Positions 55,223 through 64,000 of a stretch of DNA of 64,000 bases are shown piece by piece. The first letter of the stretch is position 1. Each line of letters opens with the position of its first letter. The stretch spans positions 113,193,110 through 113,257,109 of the forward strand of contig JAYESD010000001.1 in assembly GCA_036927565.1 (NCBI GenBank), given 5' to 3'. Source of the DNA: Tuctoria greenei. Its lineage: Eukaryota > Streptophyta > Magnoliopsida > Poales > Poaceae. The notes under the pieces were generated by a model. That model did no database searches. It was not told the DNA's origin and saw only the letters and a list, made by a program, of their open reading frames with translations. The translations under genes and the position numbers were made by a program.

Positions 55223-56485
55223 TGTTAGTAGGAAACAAAAGACAACAAAAAAATATTATCCCTCTCAACTACAGTGACAATGTGGAAGGTGGAAGAAAAC
55301 AATCTCTCTCGCTCAAGCATCTTACCACGCTCTTACAAGTGTTCTTACCGACATAGCAGGTGATGTGGACAGTGAGATGAACCGATGAAGCGTGGGGTGA
55401 TTGCAAAGGTACCTGTTATGCTCAAGAGAATGGTGGAGCTTGGATGGCACAATATGGTGGCTAATAAGCAGAAAATCGTTAACAGCTAAACAAAGTTGAA
55501 TAAGTATTCAATGTAGGAAACTGTTGTTGCTCAACCAAGTGCCCTAGAGCCTAGCACAACACAAGGAAGTATCAAGGCAAAAGAAAGGCAGAATGATATA
55601 GCCAACAAAACAGCACCAAGTGGTATAGGCCAATTGCTTTAATATGCGTTCTCATCACTATTTTTTCTTTTTTGTAATATTTTTTTCATATTTTTTGTTT
55701 ACTTTAGGAGCACAAATATAGGAAGCACACAAATTTGCAGCTCAATTGGATGTAATATGCGGCCTATAGAAAATCAAGAAGATTCATTAAAATTCGTGTT
55801 GAAACTTCGGAGGTCGGATAGCCTATTTTCCGAGGGGAATTTGGGCAATCAAATTTCGCTAAAAGCGGCTACGCGGCGGAATATCAGATGCGAAATTTTG
55901 CGTAGATGAATTTGAAAAAAAAAATTGTCCGATTTTGAGTTCGTATGCGAAAGTTATTGCCGTTTTAAGGTAGGCTGTCCGAGTTACGTTTTTTTGGATG
56001 TTGATTCCAACTCGGTTTGAGAACAGAATTCGCAATCGGATATGAAAACAATCCGGAATTTGCACAGCAACTAATGGGGTGGTGTGTGATGATTCAAGGA
56101 TGAATGGCACAAAATTTTGTCACCTAATCTAGGGCTGGCGATGCGGGAGTTCACGCAAGGCGGCTAGCTAGGGCAAACCGATGAACGTGGTGGATTGGTT
56201 TGTTATTTAGGGATTGTGGAATAGGTGTTGAATAGCAAGAAAAAAAGGACGAAACACGATAACTAGGACCCAAAACACAAAGATAAACCAGCAACAAGAC
56301 TCGACCACACGAATTCAAACTCAACAATGCAAACTGAAAAACGAAACTGCATGCACTCTAGTCTCGGAAGCGGTAAAAATGATCTAACTTTTTTGTGGTT
56401 TTTCTGTGGACTCTAGGTACGAAACAAAATTGATCTAATGGAAGGAAAACAAAGATACCTCACAGGCAACCTGGAAGATACCAAT
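55223..56485 (-). other. Leader of gypsy C with primer-site region
   Basis: Non-coding. Next to the 5' LTR the minus strand reads attggtatcttccaggttgcc; TGGTATC agrees with the start of an iMet primer site, the rest does not. The rest is AT-rich with no ORF of note. Confidence 0.5.
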
Positions 56486-57347
56486 TGATGAGTAGGTTTA
56501 GGCCCGATCTTCTGAAAGGTATGTCGATTGAGGTGGAGAACTCGACGTTGATGATCCGCGGCACTCGAGCGGTTCAAGTACCCCTGCAATCACTACACCA
56601 TGGCTCCGTTGGTTATTAACCGTGCTGTACACGCTTGATCTAGCCAAGAAGGCTAATCCCTGCAAGTGCAACCGAGAACACGAGCAAGAACGTCGAAGAC
56701 ACGATAAGGAAATCGCGAAGTTGGGGTCTCACAAACCGTAGAACGGCGATATTATTGATCTAAGCAAAACCCACCGAATATGAATGGCGGATGCAGTATT
56801 TATAGGCTAGGGACCAAAACACGATTAGACGCGTCCCTAATGGACTCTTACGGGATACAAGGCCCAAAGGCCCGATTTGGTGGCGCAGCACCAGATAGAA
56901 ATCTGGACTCGAATTGTTTTGACGATTCCCTATTACTCTGGAAGAATTTTGAGGTGGGACCAGAACCATTAGAAAGTTTATCTTGTCCTCTTTCCGTGCA
57001 TATGTAGAACATTAAAAACGGAGTCCGTATGCCTCCTGGGCATCCGTTTTTAAGGTGGACTGCTCCTGGACTCTCAGTTGTACTCGAGTCCGAGTTGTAA
57101 ACTGTTTCCATCAACTTGTAGATGTCCCAGCTGGTTCTCCATGCTCCCAAGGCCTCTTTCCTTCACTTGTTGATCTTCTCCATTATTACTAATAACAATT
57201 AAATCATCACATAGCAATCTATTCTCAAACTCACATGCCAAAGAAGTTAGGAACGAATTCACCTGCTGATTTAATAACCGTGCTCGTGCTCTTGTGATTG
57301 GTCCTTACAGTTCAATGTGCGTCTCCGCTGTTGTGATGTCCTCATTA
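56486..57347 (-). repeat. 5' LTR of gypsy C
   Basis: On the plus strand TGATGAGTAGG to CTCATTA (last CA mutated to TA). A minus-strand TATAAATA is at 56797-56804; the other LTR copy has lost one base there. Confidence 0.9.
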
Positions 57348-57352
57348 TCTAG

Positions 57353-57796
57353 AATGATATGGTGAACTTCTCCTGCACACCAAACCTCTCCCGTGGCTAT
57401 GCACCATACTTGATGTTTATGATTGAGATAGTCACAGGAATTGAGTTCGTGAAGGATGTAGAGCATACTCCTCTAAGGCCTCAGAAGCCTCCTCAAGCCT
57501 CTCTTCTAACTACTCCATCTCCTGTCTCAAGTGAAGAGACTCCGAGGAGAGCTCGAGGAGATGCGAGGCCTGCCTCCACTACTAGGGCCCCTCTTCAACA
57601 AGGGTCTCATAGTGGCATCTTGAAGTACTTGGCCGCCATCTTTGGCTCCTGCAAAAAGGATGAGGTGAAGCTTCACAAGTTGAACAAGGCAAGAAAAGCA
57701 GACATGAAGTACGTGAAAGAAAATGTCAAGAATATTTTCCAGAAGCTGGAAATTGATCCTATTGGATCTCCTGTTATCTCCGAGGACTCCTTCTAA
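57353..57796 (+). pseudogene. Accessory ORF of copia B, 3' part
   Basis: Resumes after gypsy C with GYAPYLMFMIEIVTGIEFV, then a Pro/Ser/Arg-rich tail and a charged helix (KLHKLNKARKADMKYVKENV), ending at a TAA near 57794. It lies in the place of the C-terminal Gln/Pro-rich part of the copia A protein. Confidence 0.75.
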
Positions 57797-57989
57797 TTTC
57801 TCGGAGCTTCCACCTTTATATCCTTTTTGAGCTTGCCTATTTTGGTTTTGAGGGCATGACGAGTGGTTCTCATCCTCCTCCTCCGCTGGATGACGACAAT
57901 GAAGACGACGAGAGGACCGGCAGTGAGGAATGAGCCTGCGGTGACTTCTAGATCCCTCCTCTACTTCTTTTCGGTGCCTTGATGCCAGA

Positions 57990-58010
57990 GGGGGAGAGAT
58001 TGAGGGGGAG
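57990..58010 (+). repeat. Repeated polypurine motifs of copia B
   Basis: GGGGGAG at 57990 and 58004, preceded by ttcggtgccttgatgcca, a phrase nearly shared with copia A at about 6865. Confidence 0.85.
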
Positions 58011-58403
58011 TCATTAGGTTGTATCTGTAGATGAGAGATGAGAGCTCCTTTTGTATATTTTGATCTCTATTATGCTTTTGGTGGTGTAAGACTGTTTTAA
58101 GTACTGTAAGAATCTTGTTATGCTTCTAAGTTATGTTTATGAAGTCTGTGATGATAATTTGATATAATCTATGCTTATGCTTTGAAATTGACATATATGC
58201 TTGATATTGATATGATTATGTCAGTTATCTCATTCTCATCATGATTATTCCTTACACACACTTAGTTTTGCACCCCACCATAAAGATTGCACATATGTCT
58301 TATGTTTTCATGGCTTAATTTGTTCCAAGATCATATGTGCACACTTTATGAAAATATGGACTAATCATATTTGTGAAATCTCAATTGGTTGTCATCAATC
58401 ACC

Positions 58404-58417
58404 AAAAAGGGGGAGAT
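58404..58417 (+). other. Polypurine tract of copia B
   Basis: AAAAAGGGGGAGAT directly before the 3' LTR TGAAAGTGC; identical to copia A. Confidence 0.92.
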
Positions 58418-59960
58418 TGAAAGTGCATCTAGGCATCCCTTGTGGGTTTTGGTTGATTTATGACAAACAAATGAGATCCTAACTAAACTGTTGAGATGAG
58501 CGCAGATTTTAATGAAATTATGATGAAAGCGCAAAACGAAAGGAGAGTGAGGATCAAGTTGAAAAGAGCTAAAGAGATGAATAGAATACTCTTTGTGTAT
58601 GGAGTGTGCTGGAGAAACACACCACAAGAGTTCAAGCAAAAGAAAACACTCCCACTGCACAAATTTACACAAATTCGGACTAGTCTGATATACCCCGCAC
58701 TAGTCCGATAGTATCTCTATCCAGGAACGGACAAGTCCTCCCAGTGCGGACTTGTCCGCAACGGACTAGTCCGATAAAGTCTGGACTAGTGCGATAACAC
58801 CTCTAATCAACATCGGACAAGTCCGATATTCCACGGACTAGTCTGAAATCCTCACTGACCAACTTCGGACAAGTTCTCCAATTTCGGACTTGTCCTTAGC
58901 CCCTCAAAATTTCACAACTCCGGACTAGTCAATATTGTCTAGACTAGTCTGATGACCTCTTCGACTAAAATCAGGCAAGTCCTCCAAATGCGGACGTGTC
59001 CTCAATTCACTAAGGGATTCACCACGCCGGACTAGTCCGATATGTGCCGGACTAGTCAAAATATCTCCAGTGCCCAGATCGGACTAGTTCGCATGTTTTC
59101 GGACAAGTTCGATATTCCTGAAGACTTAGGGTTTTCCACACACCGCACAGCGGACTAGTCTGGAGTCCGCCACGGACTAGTCCGGACTTTGTAAACCCTA
59201 ACGGTAACCTTTGGAAACCCTCATATAAATAGAGGTGCACGGCCCTACTATGATCTCTCTTGACCCCCTGCGCCGTCACACCTTCCAAGAGCCCAAAAAA
59301 CACGTCTCTCCACAGAATCCAACGCAAGAAAGATCAAATCCTTGAGGATTAACCATAGATCAAAGGAGAGACATGTTCTTCACGTCTTGAGCTCTTGGGT
59401 TTTAATCTCTCACACACTCTTTCTGTTTTATTGCATATCTTTTGTGTGTTTTTGGTGGTGTATCAAACTGTAAATCTTGGGGAGCCCTCAACTTGTGAGA
59501 AGGCCCCTTCATTACAGTTATTTACACCATTTGTGAATAGTGGAAGAGAATTGGCATGCGTGGCGATTCGATGAGGGTAGGGTTGGTGAAGACCCGATCC
59601 TCTGTGGAATCGAACCATGGGATAAAATCATTGTGTCTTTACTTTTGTTCTCACTATTCATTGCAATCTAGGGTTTGCTCGATCTTGTTCAACTTACGTA
59701 AAAACTTTGAAACTAAAGTTAACTTGTGCCATATCTAGTTTCATCGAAGCAATACACTCTAGTTTCAACTCAATTTCCACTGCATAGAGTACTTGGATCA
59801 AAATCATCGATCAAACTTGATCGACCTAGTCCACACACACCGGACTAGTCTGCACCCTACTGGACTTGTCCGATTTCTCTGTGTTTGATCTAGTTGCTAA
59901 GTGTTTTAGGTTCAGACAAAACTTCAAAAATTCTGTTCACCCCCCTCTAGGCTACATTCA
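58418..59960 (+). repeat. 3' LTR of copia B (1543 bp)
   Basis: TGAAAGTGCATC to ctacattca. Palindromes at 58675-59190, TATAAATA at 59224-59231. Uninterrupted, so it shows the sequence of the L2 insertion site. Confidence 0.95.
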
Positions 59961-60519
59961 TAATGAGCCAATCAATATCTTAAGAAATTCAAATTGAGGA
60001 TTATCACACCTCATTCTAGTAAGCCATGAATTATTCTCACTCACCCGACTGATTTGAGAATTGTAGGTTTTCTAAAGGAGCCAAAATAGTAGAATGTAAT
60101 GGGTCTACAAAAGCTAACGTGGCATTGAAGACAATATTGAAACATTTGACACAAGAATCATGTCATTAGTAACACATCGTATTAGATGTGCATAAAAGGG
60201 AGATTCCGCAAATATCTCCATATGACTCAACCAAACGGTTTTGTCATGAAAACCCAAATATGAGATATTGATGAAGAAAATCCATTTATGGATTTAAGTA
60301 TGTTTCTGAGTAATGATATCTCATAAAATAAGATTTGGGTTTTGTAAGGTAAGAAGGAGGACCACATATTTGCACTGATTTTAGAGAAGAAAAATGTACT
60401 CTCTTTATTTTCTAGGATGTTTTCCTATAGTAAGTAACATTGTTGATCAACTACTAGAGAGTAAGAAGTCCTCATAATTATGAAATTTAGCTCTTGGTAT
60501 TGTTACCTTTGTGTTACTG
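59961..60519. other. Unassigned AT-rich sequence
   Basis: No ORF above background, no repeat shared within the window and no recognised element end. It may be older intergenic DNA or an unrecognised decayed element. Confidence 0.4.
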
Positions 60520-60729
60520 CACTATAGCTATTTGCAATGGTTTTCCGTACTTGCGATGGCTTCTAGCCGTCACTCGTGTTTTGTCACAATTTAGCTTATT
60601 TGCGACGACCATCCTCGCAAACAAGCATATTTGCGATGGCTTGTGACAGCCATCGCAAACAAGAACCCGGGCCAAGCGGATGGCCTGGGCTCGATAATTT
60701 GCGACGGCTAGCGTTGGCTATCGCAAATA
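60520..60729 (+). mobile_element. CACTA-like transposon end (fragment)
   Basis: It begins cactatagctatttgcaatg and is filled with sub-terminal repeats in both orientations of tttgcgatggct/agccatcgcaaa. These include a perfect 12-bp inverted repeat (60630-60641 and 60648-60659, 6-base loop) and a larger imperfect one at about 60696-60728. Such GC-containing sub-terminal repeats behind CACTA are typical of plant CACTA (En/Spm) ends. The other end is missing where copia D begins. Confidence 0.5.
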
Positions 60730-60735
60730 GGGCCA

Positions 60736-61278
60736 AGCGCTGCACGACCTGTCTTTTTCAAAAACAACATCCTTAAGACCACGGATGTGACCACCTTTTA
60801 GAAGTTTCTGCAGATTTCTCACCCAGACATGGGCTAGCCGTCTATGCCACATCCATCCCATGTTGGTCATAGCGACCAAACAAGTGTTGAGTTTGGCTTT
60901 ATATTTACTGAAGTCAACAAGATAAAGCTTTTCCTTCAACATTCCCTTGAATGCAATCGAGCCATCGCTTCTTCTAAAAACGTTCACGCCCTCATTAGTG
61001 AATAAACAGTTGTAACCTTTGTCGCATAGTTCAGATATTGATAAAAGATTATAATCTAGAGAGTCTACATGTAAAACATTAGATAAGTTATGTTGAGAGG
61101 ATATTTCAATGTTACCGCTACCAAGGACCTTTCCTTGGCTGTTGTATCCAAAGTATATGCCTTCACTTGGATCCTTGTTGTACTCGTACTCCACAAACAT
61201 ACCTCTCTCTCCGGTCATGTGATTTGTGCATCCGCTATCTAGCACCCATTTAGATCCACCAGAGGAGAAAGCCTGCAA
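60736..61278 (-). pseudogene. Copia D: protease and GAG-pre-integrase domain, truncated
   Basis: The minus-strand ORF begins at a TTG. It contains the aspartic protease site LDSGCTNHMTG near 61240-61210, IYFGYNSQGKVLGSGNI, the LDYNLLSISELCDKGYNC region and the pre-integrase motif WMWHRRLAHV near 60835. It stops being copia at about 60735, just after the first zinc-finger cysteines (DRSCSA). A one-base frame change separates it from gag. Confidence 0.87.
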
Positions 61279-61285
61279 AATAGAA

Positions 61286-63370
61286 TTATTCCTTGGTTTT
61301 AGGTACCCAAGCTTGCTTGGGTCCCCTCAGGTTAGTCACAAGAGTCTTGGGCACCCACACACATGTTTTCAAGTTCTTGTGGCGTGGTCCTATATATTTA
61401 GCAATAACTTTTCCATATTTGTTTTTCATGAGAACATAGGAAGCGTCAAATGTACGAAACAGTATTTGTAAATTAGATTCATAGGATTTTTCCTTAACAA
61501 AAGCGATTCTATTCTTAGAATGATTAGGAGTAGACATGTGTTTGTTCCTGTCAAAACCAACACCATCTTTGACATTAGGAGGTCTAGTGACCATATATGC
61601 ATTGCGTGCATATTTGATCTTCTCCTTATCAAAGATGTCGCTTGTGGAAGGATGCATATTATGAGAAGTTGAAGTATTAGAAATAACATTCTTCTTACTA
61701 GAGCAAGTGCAGGTTCCGATTGTTGTCGAACTCATATCTTTGGAGGAAGAGCTCTTGGAGGAAGAGGAGTCACTTTGCTTGAGCGACTCAACTTGCACCT
61801 CAAGGATCTTGTTAATTTTTGACAAGTTAGCAAGTTCTTCCTTGATTGCAATATGCGAGTCCTCTAGCTTTGAATAAGTTTCCTTACTCAAGGCTAGCTC
61901 AAACTCAAGTGACTTATTCTTCTCTCTTTCAAGCTCAAGAAGCTTTTCAACTTCTTGATATCTCTTCCTTTCACGGATGAGCATATCTTCTTGTCGGTTA
62001 ACAAGTTCCTCCTTTTCAAAGATTTCGTTCGACAACATTTCCATTTTCTTTAAAGCAATTTTACTTAGTCCTCTAAACATTTCTTCATTATCACTAGAGC
62101 TATCAAAGTCATCAATAGAGGAATTTAGAGTAGGAGGAGTAAGTCGAACCTTTTTCTTGCCTTCCTTAGCCATAAGGCAAGTGTGGTTGTTTATATCCCG
62201 TCCTCCCATGTTTGGGAAGAGTGTGGCTCTCATAGTAGGTTTCTTGACTGCGATAGTGGCCATTTCTTCTTCTTCATCGGAGGAGGACTCGTCGTTTGAG
62301 TCCCACTCCTTGCCAATGTTAGCTTGATGGGCTTGTCTTCTTTTTCTGAAATTTTTCTTTTCTTGAGGTCTTGTTTCCTTCTTCTTTTTGTTTTCTTCAT
62401 AAGTGCAGTCCACCATGAAGTGACCATACACTCCGCAGCTGTAGCAAGTGCGTCGAGCCTTGGATTTCCCTTTATCCTTGGTTTTGCCTTCATTTGAATT
62501 GTTGTCGTGTCTTCTTTTCATCATGGGCTTGAACTTCTTGATAAAGAGTACCATTTCTTCATCATCAAGATCGGTATTCTCGTCGCTTGTATCTCCATCG
62601 TCTTGGTCTTCACGAGTTTCTTTGAGTTTGGGTCTGCACGTCGCTTTGAGAGCAACTTCTTTCCTTTTGGAAGAGGTGAGTTGGGCTAAGTCTTTGACGT
62701 ATTGAGCCTCTTTCTCCATCATTTCATGATTTATGATCTTCCCCAATAACTCATCGGGAGTCATTTTGTGAAATCCAGGGCTTTCTCTAATCATTGAGCA
62801 AAGTGTGACATTTCTTGCCATGAAGGCTCTAATCATTCTTTTGACCACCTCGTGATCTGTCCATTTCTTACTTACATAGGCACAAATTTTGTTGATGAGT
62901 GCCTTCATCTGATTGTACATGTCTTGAGGTGATTCGCCTTCTTCAATAGCAAATCTCCCCAACTCTCCTTCAAGCATCTCAATTTTAGCTTCACGAACTG
63001 ACCTATTTCCTTCGTGAGCTGTCTTAAGTGTATCCCAGATTTCTTTTGCACTTTCTAATCCATCGATATTGGTGAATTCCTCTCTGCTTAGTGATGATGT
63101 GATCACCGCGACGGCTTGTGCATTTCTGTGAATCTCTTGTTCTTGTTCTGGAGTGAGTTCCTCATCCGTGTTCGGGATATCTATGCCTGTGCAAACAATG
63201 TGCCACAGACTAGGATTCAGAGATATTAGATGCATTTTCATGTTGTACTTCCACATGGTGTAGACTTCTGTCAAACTGTGGAGGCTTTCCCATAGGAATA
63301 GAGAGATAGTGATTTTTTGAATTGAGACAGTTGTAGTTGTAAGGATATCGGGAGTAGTCGTGATGACCAC
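61286..63370 (-). CDS. gag: Gag of copia D (long ORF)
   Basis: A 694-codon minus-strand ORF. The first about 35 codons are out of the family frame (a frame shift near 63265); from MWKYNMKMHLISL on it follows the copia B gag, including NPSLWHIVCTGIDIP. A gag core (about residues 40-230) is followed by an acidic stretch, a CCHC knuckle CYSCGVYGHFMVDC near 62445-62405, Lys/Glu-rich tracts, a coiled coil near 62000-61800 and the pre-protease tail WVPKTLVTNLRGPKQAW. Apart from its 5' end it is intact, unlike B. It should bind RNA and form the particle. Confidence 0.86.
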   Translation of the reverse strand: MVITTTPDILTTTTVSIQKITISLFLWESLHSLTEVYTMWKYNMKMHLISLNPSLWHIVCTGIDIPNTDEELTPEQEQEIHRNAQAVAVITSSLSREEFTNIDGLESAKEIWDTLKTAHEGNRSVREAKIEMLEGELGRFAIEEGESPQDMYNQMKALINKICAYVSKKWTDHEVVKRMIRAFMARNVTLCSMIRESPGFHKMTPDELLGKIINHEMMEKEAQYVKDLAQLTSSKRKEVALKATCRPKLKETREDQDDGDTSDENTDLDDEEMVLFIKKFKPMMKRRHDNNSNEGKTKDKGKSKARRTCYSCGVYGHFMVDCTYEENKKKKETRPQEKKNFRKRRQAHQANIGKEWDSNDESSSDEEEEMATIAVKKPTMRATLFPNMGGRDINNHTCLMAKEGKKKVRLTPPTLNSSIDDFDSSSDNEEMFRGLSKIALKKMEMLSNEIFEKEELVNRQEDMLIRERKRYQEVEKLLELEREKNKSLEFELALSKETYSKLEDSHIAIKEELANLSKINKILEVQVESLKQSDSSSSKSSSSKDMSSTTIGTCTCSSKKNVISNTSTSHNMHPSTSDIFDKEKIKYARNAYMVTRPPNVKDGVGFDRNKHMSTPNHSKNRIAFVKEKSYESNLQILFRTFDASYVLMKNKYGKVIAKYIGPRHKNLKTCVWVPKTLVTNLRGPKQAWVPKTKE

Positions 63371-63389
63371 TCACAGCCGTCTTCTCTTC

Positions 63390-63594
63390 TTATTTTCCTT
63401 TTTGGGGCAGAAGTTTCTTTCTTAGGAGTGCCTTTAGCTTTCGCACTTCTTCATCATCATGTGGGCTTTCTTTCAGCACATCGAAGGCTTTAGCTTCTTG
63501 TTCCTCCTCATTGATGTTCGTCTTCGGGATATCATTGTTCTTCTCAGAGGCAATTGATCTCTCTGAGATGTGAGTCTCGTTGACAGAGAACCTT
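63390..63594 (-). pseudogene. Copia D gag N-terminus
   Basis: Minus-strand text with NDIPKTNINEEEQEAKA and EEVRKLKALLRKK, matching EEEMLELKALLRKK in the copia B gag N-terminus. It ends at a TAA near 63392, and the 694-codon ORF continues in another frame. The track ORF reaches into the LTR, which is not native. Confidence 0.75.
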
Positions 63595-63606
63595 GCTCTG
63601 ATACCA
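63595..63606 (-). other. Primer-binding site of copia D
   Basis: TGGTATCAGAGC on the minus strand, two bases inside the LTR end; intact. Confidence 0.93.
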
Positions 63607-63608
63607 AT

Positions 63609-64000
63609 TGAATGTGGCCTAGAGGGGGGTGAATAGGCCTTGAAAATTTCCTGCACACTTAATAGAGTCATCAAAAACTTGTTTGACCGTACTAGTCCGG
63701 TTGTGTGGGCGGACTAATCCGGTGTGCTAAAATATGTCAATTGATTAAATGTTATTTGGGAAAGTAGATTCTTTTAGCAGCGGAAATGAGAACAACAGAT
63801 ACTTTGATTTAAGATTATTGTAGGAATGCACGTGAAAACTTATAAGCAACTTAAATTGATGTTAGCAATCAAGTGGCCTAATGAACAAAATGTAAAAGAA
63901 ATAAGGCACAAGAGACACAAATTTTTCCCGAGGTTCGATCCCACCATGAGATCTACGTCCTCGTCGAGGAAGCTCACACAGAGTCGGGTCTCCAACCCTT
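63609..64000 (-). repeat. 5' LTR of copia D (partial, runs off the edge)
   Basis: On the minus strand it ends cacccccctctaggccacattca, nearly the same as the end of the B LTR. Motifs ccgtactagtccgg and gcggactaatccgg lie at 63690-63725. Confidence 0.88.

Larger units (their letters stand above)
49826..57347 (-). mobile_element. Gypsy 'C': CRM-like chromovirus, minus strand, 7.5 kb
   Basis: LTRs of about 860 bp flank gag, protease, reverse transcriptase, RNase H and integrase in the order of Ty3/gypsy. The LTR ends form TGATGAG...CTCATCA. The gag wording (EAYLDWDMTVEQKF, SVEEYYQELQKGML, GLRREIQDIV), the size and a pol frame that runs into the 3' LTR fit the centromeric CRM clade. LTR identity is about 93%. 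The target duplication is imperfect (tttgg at 49821 against tctag at 57348). It is inserted in the accessory ORF of copia B. Confidence 0.88.
26772..59960 (+). mobile_element. Copia 'B': old Sirevirus-type element, split by L2 and by gypsy C
   Basis: Removing L2 (14.2 kb) and C (7.5 kb) leaves about 11.5 kb: 5' LTR, decayed primer site, gag, protease, integrase, reverse transcriptase, RNase H, palindromic spacer, accessory ORF, repeated polypurine motifs, polypurine tract and 3' LTR. All ORFs are broken. LTR identity is about 88% over the 230 bp I compared. No convincing target duplication is seen (taccg before, taatg after). Confidence 0.9.
60730..64000 (-). mobile_element. Copia 'D': truncated Sirevirus-type element, minus strand
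   Basis: On the minus strand: LTR (from the right edge to 63609), primer site, gag, protease and GAG-pre-integrase domain, ending inside the integrase zinc finger at about 60730 against the CACTA-like fragment. Gag and protease wording is close to copia B and the LTR shares the ggactagtcc-type motif, so B and D are relatives. Confidence 0.87.

Noticed and set aside
26767..59965. taccg / taatg as target duplication of copia B
   Set aside because: Only three of five bases agree, and the left junction shows micro-homology instead.

Overview
The window looks like plant nuclear heterochromatin, most likely from a grass (Poaceae), probably panicoid. It is packed with nested LTR retrotransposons: Sirevirus-type Ty1/copia, a Tat-lineage Ty3/gypsy, a CRM-like Ty3/gypsy and LARD-type non-autonomous elements. 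I see no host gene, rRNA, tRNA or CRISPR array. The clade calls come from recognising domains by eye, and LTR identities are by-eye estimates. The species cannot be fixed from the window.

Layout. (1) 1-8610: young Sirevirus-type copia 'A' on the + strand. It has a long gag ORF, almost no pol, and an intact 721-codon accessory ORF. (2) 8611-26243: minus-strand LARD 'L1', cut on its left by A and split by Tat gypsy 'T' (10541-20578, perfect GTCAC target-site duplication). T carries a decayed antisense gene with a canonical 78-bp intron. (3) 26244-26771: solo or truncated LTR related to T. (4) 26772-59960: old Sirevirus-type copia 'B', with its 5' LTR split by plus-strand LARD 'L2' (26889-41047, perfect CGCAA duplication, LTRs of 5.1 and 4.3 kb) and its accessory ORF split by CRM-like gypsy 'C' (49826-57347, minus strand). 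(5) 59961-60519: unassigned. (6) 60520-60729: CACTA-like end. (7) 60730-64000: truncated copia 'D' on the minus strand, related to B, running off the right edge.

How the parts relate. LTR divergence agrees with the nesting order: B is oldest (about 88% identical LTRs), then C (about 93%) and L2 (about 95%) landed in it; T is about 92%; A is youngest (about 99%). Only A keeps a long intact ORF besides gag. L1, L2 and A lack the enzymes they would need and would have to be mobilised in trans.

Most unusual structures: a diverged tandem array of about 193 bp inside the non-coding LARD domain; LTR-type palindromes placed again just upstream of the accessory ORF in both copia families, each family using its own palindrome sequence; and the spliced antisense gene of T.
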